From NCBI GenBank assembly GCA_039090855.1, contig CM077022.1:75726971-75790970 (forward strand): DNA of 64,000 bases. Direction: 5' to 3'. The DNA is from Macrothele yani (taxonomy: Eukaryota; Arthropoda; Arachnida; Araneae; Macrothelidae). Below are positions 9,400 to 20,084 of this stretch, in pieces (within the stretch, counting starts at the first letter, position 1; every line of letters starts with the position of its first letter). The notes beneath the pieces are model-generated. The model was not told the DNA's origin. It ran no database searches and worked only from the letters and a program-made list of their open reading frames with translations. Made by a program: the position numbers and the translations under genes.

Positions 9400-10734
9400 C
9401 AAGGCATATTTGGAAAGTAAGTAACATTAGGCTATTGAAATTAAATGAGGATGTATTTGCAAAAAATGTTATTTTTTTATCTGATTTGCCATACCTTAAC
9501 TACTTTCCCACATAGTTCCCACCATTATTGAGGCATTTATCATAACAGGGCACCAGTTTTTGTATCTTCTTGTCATAGAACTAGGCTGCCTGTGAAGACA
9601 GCCATTTCTGCACTGCTCCTTTAACTTCATCATTATCGAAAAAACACAACCAGCAAGGAACTTCTTCAGATGCAAGAACAGGTGATAGTCAGTTGGCACT
9701 AGGTCTGGGAAGTAAGGTGGGATCCATTTGTTTCCAACCAAATGACGTGAAAAGTGCTAGAGTCTGTGCAGAAATGTGAGGCCGAGCATTATCATGAAGC
9801 AAGAAAATGCCATGAGTAAGAATGCCATGGCTTTTGTTCTGGATTATGTGATACAGTTTCTCTGTGTCTCACAATATGCTGATGCTGGTGAGTTTACTGT
9901 TCTGCCTTTGGGCAAGAATTCAACAAGCAAAACTCCTTGTCTGTTCCAAAAAACTGTGTACATGATCTTGCTGCTTAAAATTGTCTGCTTGAATTTCTTT
10001 CTTTTCGGCAAAGAGGTGTGCTGCCACTCCTCGGACTGCTTCTTCGATTCTGAAAGTTCTCCATGGACTGCTTTTTCACACCCGTGATGCTATGGCTCAA
10101 GAAGCCCTCGCCTTGCTCACTGTATTGTGTGAGAAAGTTTAACTCACTACTAGCCCGCTTGCTTTTTGTGCTCCTTGGAAAGCATCTTTGGCACTTAGCA
10201 CAAGGACAGTTTCTGAAACCCAAAATAATCTGTCACAATTTCGTAGAGAACAGTTCTTGAAATTTGTGGGAAATGCAAAGAAAGCTCCAAAATTGTGAAA
10301 CATCTGTCTTCATGAACTTTTGCATTGACCGCACACACCAAATCATCGCTGACCACAGATGGCCTGCCTTTCCGCTCCTTGTTATGAACATTCTCACGAC
10401 CTTCGTTGAACTGCCTGACCCATTTCCTCACCATTTCATCATTCATGGAAGTTTGACTGTAGACCTTACAAATCTGACAATGAATGTCAGCCTGTTTCAC
10501 ATTTCTTGCACTCAAAAATTGAATTATGGATCTTATCTCATAATCAGGAGGCTGCTCGATCTTTTTAAACATATTGAACACCCAGAACAACATGCAAACA
10601 TGATATTATGTTCTTGTAGTGGCAGCTGTGGCTTGCCCACAAATGAGTGAAGTCGGCATGCATGCACGCTATCATTACCACAGCGCTGCAGCAAAAATAT
10701 TCACAAGTGGTACTTATTTTCTGAATGTGCCTCA
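9400..10734 (-). mobile_element. mariner transposon, full length
   Basis: The terminal repeats are AGGCATATTTGGAAAGTAAG (left) and, inverted, AGGCACATTCAGAAAATAAG (right), with TA at 9398-9399 and 10735-10736. The length of 1335 bp suits mariner. It lies inside the PLE GIY-YIG domain; removing it restores the PLE frame. Confidence 0.9.
9499..10593 (-). pseudogene. mariner transposase (D,D34D type), frameshifted
   Basis: The N-terminal part at 10593-10195 (MFKKIEQPPDYEIRSIIQFL, EMVRKWVRQFNEGRENVH, GRPSVVSDDL) is the mariner paired helix-turn-helix. Later frames give LHDNARPH (second Asp) and PPYFPDLVPTDYHLF (third Asp), then NGCLHRQ and the ending near SIMVGTMWESS. The two Asp codons are 100 bases apart, two short of the 34-residue spacing. 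Several frameshifts make it inactive. Confidence 0.85.
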
Positions 10735-11029
10735 TACATCAGCAGTGCTTCTCTGGAAGAATACTGAGAAAATTATTCCTTTTATCTACAAAAGGTGTCT
10801 GTTTTTGTGAGATCATTGGAATATATACTTCTTCAAACTGCAATATCAGTAGTTCTTGTTTGATCGCCATCATTTGGAATGCTATTGTTTGGCAACAACC
10901 ATAATGAAGCACTTAAAAATCCAAACCTGGCTGCCAGTCTCACTCCAAATGTTTACAGTTGATCAAGACCCAAGCTGGGTTGAAAGTGTTCTGTGTTTTT
11001 TTCAATTTTTCTTTGCTTTTTTACATAAC

Positions 11030-11219
11030 TAGTGTGTTTGACCAACTACCTTTGCCGTCACATGACAAAATTTTGTGCTTAACCTTTAAAAATCAGGGGG
11101 ATAAAACATATGAAATGCTGCATGAATCCTTTGGTGGTGAAGTGATATCCACTGACAGAATGAAATGGAGAAAGCTCACTGCTGGCAAGAATTTTTTTCT
11201 TTTAAATGGCTTGTGCTAA
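11030..11219 (+). pseudogene. mariner-type transposase N-terminus, fragment
   Basis: The open frame shows ILCLTFKNQGDKTYEMLHES followed by FGGEVISTDRMKWRKL. This follows the pattern of the first helix-turn-helix of Mos1-like mariner transposases (ETYEML..FG.E.MS...F.W). No DDE domain or terminal repeats are found around it. A short decayed fragment in an intron. Confidence 0.5.
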
Positions 11220-11854
11220 AGACTTGAGTGAATGCTGTACTGATGTATAGGCATGAGGTGATGATTCTTGCTAGATTACTGTTAGTTTATTTTTAGAAGA
11301 AAGGGGGGGTAGTCATTAGCATTGATCCTATATAAAGTATTCCTGAAAGCGCAAATTGACACAGTAGTCATGTAATTAGGAGACTTTGTATACCATGTTG
11401 CGTGAGTTTTAATCCTAGGTTAGGCTTTGCTGTTCTGTTTGTGCTGTTTTTATAGTTCTGTTGCTTCCCTGCATTACAAGTGAGTGATATTTTTTATCCC
11501 TTGAAATTCTCCTTCAGATTGGAAGACAACTTATAACTCAAACCCAACCCAAAAATAAGATTTGTGATGCCACATGCTGACCAGATTCTGCAAATTTAAG
11601 TTATATCCATTATTTACAAAAATCTGGATAATCTAAGGTTATTATAATTTATATCTAGAGTTATTCTTTTTGCTCCTGCAGAGTGCAAAAAAAGTGTCAA
11701 ACTTTGTTCCTTTTTTTTTTTTTTTTCTTTTGAGGGAATTGGGCAGCAACATGTAACTGAAATAAAGGATATGAAGAAAATAGAGACACTTTAAAGTTAC
11801 GTGAAAGTTATATTTTTCATGGAAGCTTCCGAGCTGTGCCTTTGATTCTCCTTT

Positions 11855-12535
11855 AGCCAGAGTTTGGAGGGAAACTGATTAGGTTTTTTGCCAGATCCTT
11901 GTCATTCGGTTCTCAGATTCATGAACTTCGTATATATTTTGAAAGAATATGAATTTCTAGATCATGGGGATGATATATGGATATTCCAAATTGCAGTTAT
12001 TTGAAGAAAGATAAATTTCTAAGCTTTCACAGTAGCGAAATAGCATAGGAACCCGAAAATGGTGCAATTCACTTTGAATCCTTCCAGCAGGGTTCGGCTG
12101 CGATGTTTTTCAGAGTGAAGGAAGCTAATGCAGTATTAGAGTTCCCCATTTTTATATCTTTTTGGTGTTCTTTTTATTGATTATTGATGCTTCATAGATT
12201 GAAAGAATGTCAAAAAGATGTAAAAATGGGAACTTGAATACTGCCTTAGCTTTGTTCATTTTGGAAAGCACCTCAGCTGATCCCTGTTACAAGGATTCAA
12301 AATGACTTGTGCCAATTTCCGATTCCTATTCTCTTTGCTACCATGAATGCTTGGAAATTTATCTTTCTTCCAATAACTGCAATTTGGAATCTCCATATGT
12401 CATCCCCATGATCTGGAAATCCATACTCTTTCAAAATAAATATAACGTTCGTGAATCTGGCAACCATTTACAAGAACTGAAGGCGAAGATCTGGCAACAA
12501 CCTAGTTAGTCTCCATCCAAACTCTGGCTGAAGAA
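11855..12535. repeat. Inverted repeat of two PLE 3' tails, arms about 330 bp
   Basis: The left arm (11855 to about 12180) reads GCCAGAGTTTGGAGGGAAAC, ATCATGGGGATGA and CAAATTGCAGTTATT; the right arm (about 12188 to 12535) is its diverged inverted copy. The right arm encodes CLEIYLSSNN and VIPMIWKSILF, matching the last GIY-YIG helix and tail of the PLE at 4012-4266 (CESIEIFL, PMIWKAIL). The centre lies between CTTTTTATTGATTATTGATG and CATAGATTGAAAG. Two PLE tail fragments joined head to head. Confidence 0.8.
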
Positions 12536-13393
12536 GAACTAAAGACATGGTGTGAAAGTTTCCATTGCAAAATATAGCTTTTTCAGAACTTAACAGTGTT
12601 CTCACTGTTTTCTTCACATTCTTTCTTTTTTTTTTTTTTTTTTTTTTTTAATACACTTCCCTATATTTGAAATGGGTTTCATGTGATGAACCTGTGCAAA
12701 AGGCATAAAATCATTTTGAAATTGCATTTTCCTCATAACCACAGCAGGAAAGTTTACATGGTCTACCTATCTTGATACAATTAATGCAATAAATCTGTGC
12801 AAAAGGCAGAAGATCATTTTTGAAATTAAATTTTCCTCACAACCACAGCAGGAAAGTTTGCATGCTGTACCTACCTTTAATACTATTTATGTGATTACAG
12901 GTGTGTGTAACTTTGAACGTACAGTAATTTTTCTGCATAAATGAATAGTCACTTAAATTTAGTTAACAATTTTAGTAGAGGTACTAATTTTCATCAATGC
13001 AAGCATAGCACATTTCTGAGCTTTAATCAGTCTGAGAAATTAGTGTCACTTAATAGTAATAAATTATTGATATGTTTTTTAACTTTCACGATTTCTAATA
13101 TAATGAATATCTTCTGTTAATTTTGATGCTTTGATTAATAATTTATATCCAATTTTCTTGAATTTTTTAAATTGTTTTGTTTTTCTTTGACACTGTTATT
13201 TTAGGGTAGTTACATTCATCGAATGTGCATATTATAAAGCTTCACTTATTTTTGTTGATGCTGATAATGCATAAGTATCTTCACTGTAATAAAACCTGTG
13301 ACTACTAGTAAACTTATGCAATTCTGCATGTTATGTATAAAAAGAATATATATATATTTATGCATGCTTTGTTTTCCTTGGTCTCTCTTTCAG

Positions 13394-14337
13394 ATCTCAG
13401 CTGTGTGGATGACAAAAATGACATTACTTTAGGTGATGGTAGCATTGAATATCAACGGAATAGGTGGCATAGTGAACCTGCTTGTTTCAGAAACTCTGAT
13501 ACATGCCTAGGGTGTGATGCAAATTTTTCTTCTTTGTCAGATGTAACCAAACTTTCACACCCTTGTGTTGAATCTAATGTTAACTTAAGGAAATACAAGT
13601 GTGAAGATCTTCATTGTTGTGATAAACTTCATTCAGATATGCACCTGAATGATAAATATGTGAAAACAAAAAATATTTTTCTGAAACATCCTTGTGTATC
13701 TAGCCATGATAATTATGTCAGACAATTTAGTGAAAGTTCCTGTAAACCAACAGGGTGCATTCATGCAGAAAAATCTAGTCACTGTGCTGGCAATTTGCAT
13801 TATCACTCAGGCAATAGTAAGAACTCTTTGTATAGAAATGAAATACAAAAACATCCATCATCATGTCAAGATGTATCAAACTGTGATTCAAATAGATCTA
13901 GAACTGGTTACTTTTCAAATCAAAATGCATTTCTTCCACATTATCATGCTCGAACAATGACAAAAATTGGTGTTTCCTCCCTAACTCGTCTTCATGGATT
14001 TCCCCATAATTATTTTGGGAATGGTTCAATCGCTGCTGCTATCTCAGAGCCCTCACTGTACGGTTCTGCCACTTACCAAAATTATGCAAATGGAATTGAA
14101 ATTGCACCTGAAATGTCCTCATTGCCAACAGTGCAAAAAGTCAATGCTTATAAAACTCTCTTGGGAAATTACAATAACCTGATAAGTACAAAATTATCTA
14201 AGGAATGCAAAAAAGTACCAGGAAAACATTTATGGGAAAGTAATCCTTGTCTGTCTGCTTTGTATTGCAAAGATCATACCACAGTCTCTTTACCACTTTC
14301 TGCTTCTGCAAGTTGTTTCAGCATTGAAAACTCCCGG
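13394..14337 (+). CDS. Host gene, large internal exon (exon C)
   Basis: An acceptor (CTCTCTTTCAG, AG at 13392-13393) and a donor (CGG|GTAAGT, GT at 14338) bound 944 bases open throughout (314 full codons). It starts in phase 1, fitting exon B, and ends in phase 0, fitting exon D. The protein is rich in Ser, Cys, His and Asn (LSCVDDKNDITLGDGSIEY, CLGCDANFSSLSD, DLHCCDKLHSDMHL), with no globular domain, signal peptide or membrane segment that I recognise. Cys/His pairs are scattered and do not form a regular zinc-finger spacing. A 944-bp open exon among decayed transposons implies coding constraint. Confidence 0.85.
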
Positions 14338-15551
14338 GTAAGTTGAACTCTTGTTTTCACTGTACACAGTAACTATGTAATAAGATGCAGTAGAATTTGG
14401 GTGTAGCATCATCCCAGAGATCATGATATTTATGGCATTTCCAAGTTTTCTTATAACATATAACATTGACTGACTTAGATCACAATACATTGTAGTGGCA
14501 TAAACACTTAAAGTAAAGTGATACACTGTGCTATTTTAGGGTTGTTTTTGCTATCTAAAATGCTATGTGCAAACAAACTGATGATTTATATGTTAGGATT
14601 TTTGAATTAAAAAAAAAAAAAAAAAAAAAAGACTTGAGTGCTTGTGTATCCTTGCCTAAAGCAACAGCATTGAAATTGTATTTTCAATTAAAAAACTGCA
14701 TCACAAGAATACCTACAGAATACAAGGGTATTAATATTTTTTTATATACAAATGCAAAATTTAAATTCTAGTGTTTTTATTATAAACATATCCTTAATGC
14801 CAAATGCATTATTGCTTTGATGGTGGCGATGAAGCAAGGAAAAATACATAATTTTTTTTTTTTTTTTTTTTTTTGCTTTCTGTCTGAAAACTGGCCTATA
14901 TGTTTAAAATAGTTTTTAATATCAGCAAATTTTTTTTGCAATATTCCTTGATTGTTTTATAGAATTTTGATACTATCTTTAAAGCTTCCAAGGCTTGTTT
15001 GTTCCATTTTAGGTTCTTTTCATTGTCTTCACAAGCACTGTTGGAGATTTTTAATTTCATGGATGATTTTAAACTCCATTTGTTCCTCTTGCAGTTGGCA
15101 AATTTTAATCTAACACATAAAAATTCACCAACAAAATGTTGCACAGCAGAACTTTGATGTAATCTGTTAAGCCAGCTGTTGAGAGTGGTAGGTCATTTTT
15201 GTTTTTAGGTGCATCTTTTTCCTCCTGCTGTAAAGAAACAAACTTTCTGTGATGCAAATATACTGATTGTTTTCGCTATCTGTTCTCTCTATGCTTTGCT
15301 TAAAGAGTGATAGCATCTATTAAACTCATAACGCATTTGTTTCCTTCCCCCCCCTCTTTTTGTTGTTGTTGTCATTGTTGTGTGTGTGCAGTGGCATAGC
15401 CAAAAATTTTGTAAAGGGGGTACATGGATTTGGTGCATCAGTGAAAGCCTCATAGAAAAAAATGCTGCAAATGAGAATCAGCCCAAAATCTTTTATTTAG
15501 AGTCAAAAAATGAAGAAAAAAAAAAAAAAAAAAACATTGGTGAGAAAGAAC

Positions 15552-15557
<6 letters not shown>

Positions 15558-15601
<44 letters not shown>
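15558..15601. repeat. (TA)n microsatellite at PLE cluster edge
   Basis: About 22 TA units directly abut the outer end of the first PLE copy. Similar TA runs occur at the other outer edge (27674-27690) and at the centre (21789-21818). Confidence 0.9.
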
Positions 15602-15603
<2 letters not shown>

Positions 15604-17180
15604 TATAAAGAAGATACCTAAGCAAAAAAATACATATATAATTTTGACTCACACCTAATACAACATAGAAAAGGTTATGTATCTACCTGTGTGAGTAAAA
15701 GGAGAAAAGATAAAAAAATAATAAAACAACTGAATGTAGAAGGTGACGAGAATACTGAGCCTTGGCTTTATCATCAAGGACCAGCAAAAACTCTGCATTT
15801 TCTCACTTCCACAAAGACCTAGTTGGAAATGGGTTTCTGCAAGGCCATAGATGCAAGTAACATTCCCACCTAAAATAGTTAAGAAATATATATATATAAG
15901 TCATGTCCTCCGTAGAGTAGCATGACCTAGCACTAGTTAACAATTTCGCTTGCATCCATTAACCTTCATGGCCTGACCCATGCTCTTCATCTGTTACTAT
16001 TAAACAGAGAGAAGAAGATTAAAGAGAACTCAAGCTGTGAGAGTGACATAATAAATGGAAATGATTTTCAGCTATAACGAAATTCCAAGTTCGTTTGAGA
16101 GAGAATTTAAACCTGAAAAACAATGCAAAAGAAATCCAAATTTTACATTGCAATTAAAAAAAGAAATGTTAATTTATAACGAACAGATTTTTGAAAGAAA
16201 ACTTGAGTCTAAAACCCCCTACTCTACAACTTATGACAGCACGAAAACGAGAATAAGTTAAAGATAAATATTAACTAAAGAAAACTTTGTGAAAGTTATA
16301 TACCTTAAACAGTTAGTTGCAATATGTACAAAGTATTTCAGCAGTGCTTTAAGTGCATAATTAATTAGTTATTAAGAACTTAACTACTTTGAAAAAACAG
16401 CGCATAGACAGCGCATAGAAAAGGAACAGGCTTAGCCTTCTTCTGTTCCTAGGTACCCCAAAAGACGCTCAAAGTTACAAAGAAAAGTAAGAGTTAAAAC
16501 CCGCAAAAATGTTAACAGACAAACCAATGCTTAAAAGCTGAAAAGCTAAAAAACGACAGAGAAAAGGTACATAAAGTACAAACATTGAACTTATAAAACC
16601 TAGAACCCAAAAACAAGGAATAGAGCTTACCTCTTGTGTGACAAAAACTTTTCTCCACACAAGAGGAGAACATGGCTGACCCCTTCCGCCACTCCCTAGA
16701 CAGCTGGGGGCAGTGAGGGTGGGGCTGATGGCCTCCTCATACAGCAAGAAACCAACGCGCGGAGATTTTAACCAGAGAAAAAAAAATATATAAACTTAAG
16801 ACTGTGGATCTGTATGATCAGAATGAGCAGAATTAACTCTCCAGAATACATGAGAAATATTATAAAATACACGAGCAGTTTATTTAATAATCTTTGCATG
16901 TATTAAATCACCTTAGTGAGCTTCTATAGATTAATCAGAATCTTATTAATTTTAATGTTGGTTTTACTATTTTTAGTATAGCTATCCTAGTGATGAATAA
17001 CTAGTTTTCTTTTTTATTTGTTTTTATTTTCTTTTATAAACAGATTTTTAAGCTTTTTTGTGATTTTGTTTATATTATTTAATTTTTTGTTTTAATAGGA
17101 CCGTCATATCCATAGCACTAAGGTTCCTTTAGGTAGTTAATAGGCATCCTCTAGCCAACTTCCTTACGGCTTTGATTGGT
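15602..17180 (-). repeat. PLE end sequence (LTR-like), copy 1
   Basis: About 1.6 kb of non-coding sequence lies beyond the RT stop. On the element's own strand it holds a GC-rich stretch with ATG at 16673 (GGTCAGCCATG), a donor-like CAAGAG|GTAAGC (exon edge 16631) and an acceptor-like TATTTTAG|GTGGG (exon edge 15869), giving a 761-bp possible intron. The same layout recurs in all five copies. Its presence both before and after the RT in copies 3/4 fits the LTR-like 'pLTR' of Penelope elements, which in Penelope itself carries a 5' UTR intron (family knowledge). Confidence 0.65.
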
Positions 17181-17209
17181 CAGAATCATATTATTAACTG
17201 TGTAGAAAA

Positions 17210-18462
17210 TTAAAGCAGATCTGCCAACCTTACTCTATTATTCAGAATAATTTTTCTTAAAGTTCTTTTGATGAAAGAAGAAGGAATTTCGTTCTCTAGA
17301 AAACTTTCTAATAGTATATTAATGTGGTAATTGAAATCCAAATTGTTGCTGCAAATTCTTGAAATTCTTAGGACCTGAGAAATTAGTACATTCTCAATTA
17401 CTTTGGTTGAAATGTTATTATTCCAGTGTAGATATTTAATTACTTTGAAAGGAAAATTAACTCTTTTATCAAAGAGGCTAATAGATGGGTTACCTCTGTT
17501 GAGCTTAATGCTTAAGTCTAGGAACTCAAGTTCCTGATTACTGTGGTTGGTTTTACATAAGTTAAGAGAGCTAGGATAGATATTATCAAAATCACTCTCT
17601 ATAACTTCTGAATTATTGATACACAGCAGATCATCAATATATCTAAAAGTGTAAAGGTAGTTATCTGAGCAGGTGGGGTGATTTTTAATGAATTTATATT
17701 CCTTAAAGAACAGGAATAGATTAGCGATATTTGTGGACATTGATGTTCCCATTGGAATACCGTTCACTTGCTTATAGAGAGTATTATTATATAAGATATG
17801 GTTATTTTTTATGCAGCAATTGAGATAAGAGTTCCAAGTTCCTACATCAACAAATTGGTTAAGTTTAAATTCTGCATACAGCTCCTTAAATGTAGTGATT
17901 ATATCTGATAGAGGCAGATTAGTATATAGGTTTTTCAAAATCATAACTATTAATATCTAGGGGACAAACTTTGAGTATAGTAGAAATTACTTCTGCATTA
18001 TTATTAATTATCCAAAAATCTCTGTACATCAAGTTAGAACAGTTTCTAATGTGTTTCAAAACCTTCTTTAAGACATCTTCAAAAGCAAGATCTATTTTCT
18101 TTTTATGACTCCTTACTCCACTAGCTATGAACCTGAACTTCACAGGATCCTTATGAAACTTAACCGTTGCAAAAAGAAATGGAAATTCAGGCCCATATCT
18201 TCTAGTTTGTGGAATTTTAAGTTTCTTGAAGAATGCCTTAAACCGATTTTCTAACTGCTTGGTAGAATAACTTACGGGCTCGTATGTTACTCTATTATTG
18301 AGTTCCATAGTTAACAATTCAAAATAGAACTTCTTACAGATAATTGCAAAATTATTGCTAGCTTTATCCGTAGTGGTAAAAATAAATTGGTCTTGTAGTT
18401 TGGAGAGTGACCTTTTAGCTTCTCCAGAGAAAAAGAGATTTCTGTCGAAACAAAAGTCCAAA
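17210..18462 (-). pseudogene. PLE reverse transcriptase, copy 1 (5' truncated, one frameshift)
   Basis: From 18462 downward: DFCFDRNLFFSGEAKRSL, TDKASNNFAIICKKFY, FPFLFATVKFHKDP, YDFE (motif A), NGIPMGTSMSTNIANLFL (motif B), FRYIDDLL (motif C), then a thumb ending NNRVRLADLL and stop at 17210. One extra T near 17935 shifts the frame in motif A. The protein ends soon after the thumb with no C-terminal GIY-YIG, unlike the other PLE remnants here. Such RTs copy element RNA at the insertion site. Truncated at 18462, where the opposite-strand copy begins. Confidence 0.88.
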
Positions 18463-20074
18463 TATGTTAAGACCTTAGGGTCAATAGTTAAAAACTACAA
18501 ACTTAACTCTTCGAGCTACATTCCTGTAATTACTTCTTGTTCTTGTGATGAACATAAAGAAACAGTTCACTATGATAAGAATTACAACCATATTATCACC
18601 GGAAACTTGAGTTATGTTGAAAATGAAAAGCTTAGGAATTTATTAGAGTATGGCTCTAAATTCAGACCTTCCTTCACAATTTCCAAAGAAAGGATTCTTG
18701 AGAGCTTCACTCAAGATGTAAATAAGTACATCGTAAAAACCAGTTTGACGTACAATCAGCCTATTGAGGCCTTCGCAGAATGGAAATATAATATAATCAA
18801 TAGCTTCACCGGTGAGTTGGCAGGTCTGGACTTTTGTTTCGACAGAAATCTCTTTTCTCTGGAGAAGCTAAAAGGTCACTCTCCAAACTACAAGACCAAT
18901 TTATTTTTACCACTACGGATAAAGCTAGCAATAATTTTGCAATTATCTGTAAGAAGTTCTATTTTGAATTGTTAACTATGGAACTCAATAATAGAGTAAC
19001 ATACGAGCCCGTAAGTTATTCTACCAAGCAGTTAGAAAATCGGTTTAAGGCATTCTTCAAGAAACTTAAAATTCCACAAACTAGAAGATATGGGCCTGAA
19101 TTTCCATTTCTTTTTGCAACGGTTAAGTTTCATAAGGATCCTGTGAAGTTCAGGTTCATAGCTAGTGGAGTAAGGAGTCATAAAAGAAAATAGATCTTGC
19201 TTTTGAAGATGTCTTAAAGAAGGTTTTGAAACACATTAGAAACTGTTCTAACTTGTTGTACAGAGATTTTTGGATAATTAATAATAATGCAGAAGTAATT
19301 TCTACTATACTCAAAGTTTGTCCCCTAGATATTAATAGTTATGATTTTGAAAACCTATATACTAATCTGCCTCTATCAGATATAATCACTACATTTAAGG
19401 AGCTGTATGCAGAATTTAAACTTAACCAATTTGTTGATGTAGGAACTTGGAACTCTTATCTCAATTGCTGCATAAAAAATAACCATATCTTATATAATAA
19501 TACTCTCTATAAGCAAGTGAACGGTATTCCAATGGGAACATCAATGTCCACAAATATCGCTAATCTATTCCTGTTCTTTAAGGAATATAAATTCATTAAA
19601 AATCACCCCACCTGCTCAGATAACTACCTTTACACTTTTAGATATATTGATGATCTGCTGTGTATCAATAATTCAGAAGTTATAGAGAGTGATTTTGATA
19701 ATATCTATCCTAGCTCTCTTAACTTATGTAAAACCAACCACAGTAATCAGGAACTTGAGTTCCTAGACTTAAGCATTAAGCTCAACAGAGGTAACCCATC
19801 TATTAGCCTCTTTGATAAAAGAGTTAATTTTCCTTTCAAAGTAATTAAATATCTACACTGGAATAATAACATTTCAACCAAAGTAATTGAGAATGTACTA
19901 ATTTCTCAGGTCCTAAGAATTTCAAGAATTTGCAGCAACAATTTGGATTTCAATTACCACATTAATATACTATTAGAAAGTTTTCTAGAGAACGAAATTC
20001 CTTCTTCTTTCATCAAAAGAACTTTAAGAAAAATTATTCTGAATAATAGAGTAAGGTTGGCAGATCTGCTTTAA
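18463..20074 (+). pseudogene. PLE reverse transcriptase, copy 2 (longest copy, two frameshifts)
   Basis: This copy adds about 120 N-terminal residues absent from copy 1: YVKTLGSIVKNYKLNSSS, a CSCDEHKETVHYDKNY stretch with CxC..H, and FRPSFTISKERILE. The RT follows as in copy 1, with FRYIDDLL near 19640-19660, and ends at 20074 (NNRVRLADLL). Two one-base losses in A/T runs (near 18850 and 19190) break the frame at places where copy 1 is intact. The true start is missing. PLEs of the Naiad type carry GIY-YIG at the N-terminus; since this copy is 5' truncated, whether a nuclease existed upstream is unknown. Confidence 0.88.
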
Positions 20075-20084
20075 TTTTCTACAC

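Larger units (their letters stand above)
8701..10960 (+). pseudogene. Penelope-like element remnant (RT end + GIY-YIG), split by a mariner
   Basis: Plus-strand pieces in several frames show YFDDIFVIGSHSF (RT motif C, a YIDD equivalent), LNSPQETLNFSLPLN, INFLDVF-like and RLNIFCKPTSAFKFSALTSF, typical of the PLE RT thumb. From 9249 comes GVFKISISTSVGATVYISST followed by FHSFNKCLTEHKMDIS, a GIY-YIG domain with YIG changed to YIS. A mariner at 9400-10734 interrupts it. Past the mariner the frame resumes as VDT-SAVLLWKNTEKII, and a PLE tail (CCATCATTTGGAATGCTAT, GGCAACAACC) ends near 10905. Many stops. Confidence 0.72.

Noticed and set aside
15389..15500. Second hAT-like end (CAGTGGCATAGCCAAAA)
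   Set aside because: It resembles hAT ends, but I find no inverted partner or 8-bp duplication on the other side of the PLE cluster.
16055..16261. 68-codon open frame conserved between PLE copies 1 and 2 (inverse at 21019-21225)
   Set aside because: It is antisense to the RT, its conservation follows from the near identity of the arms, and copies 3 to 5 disrupt it.
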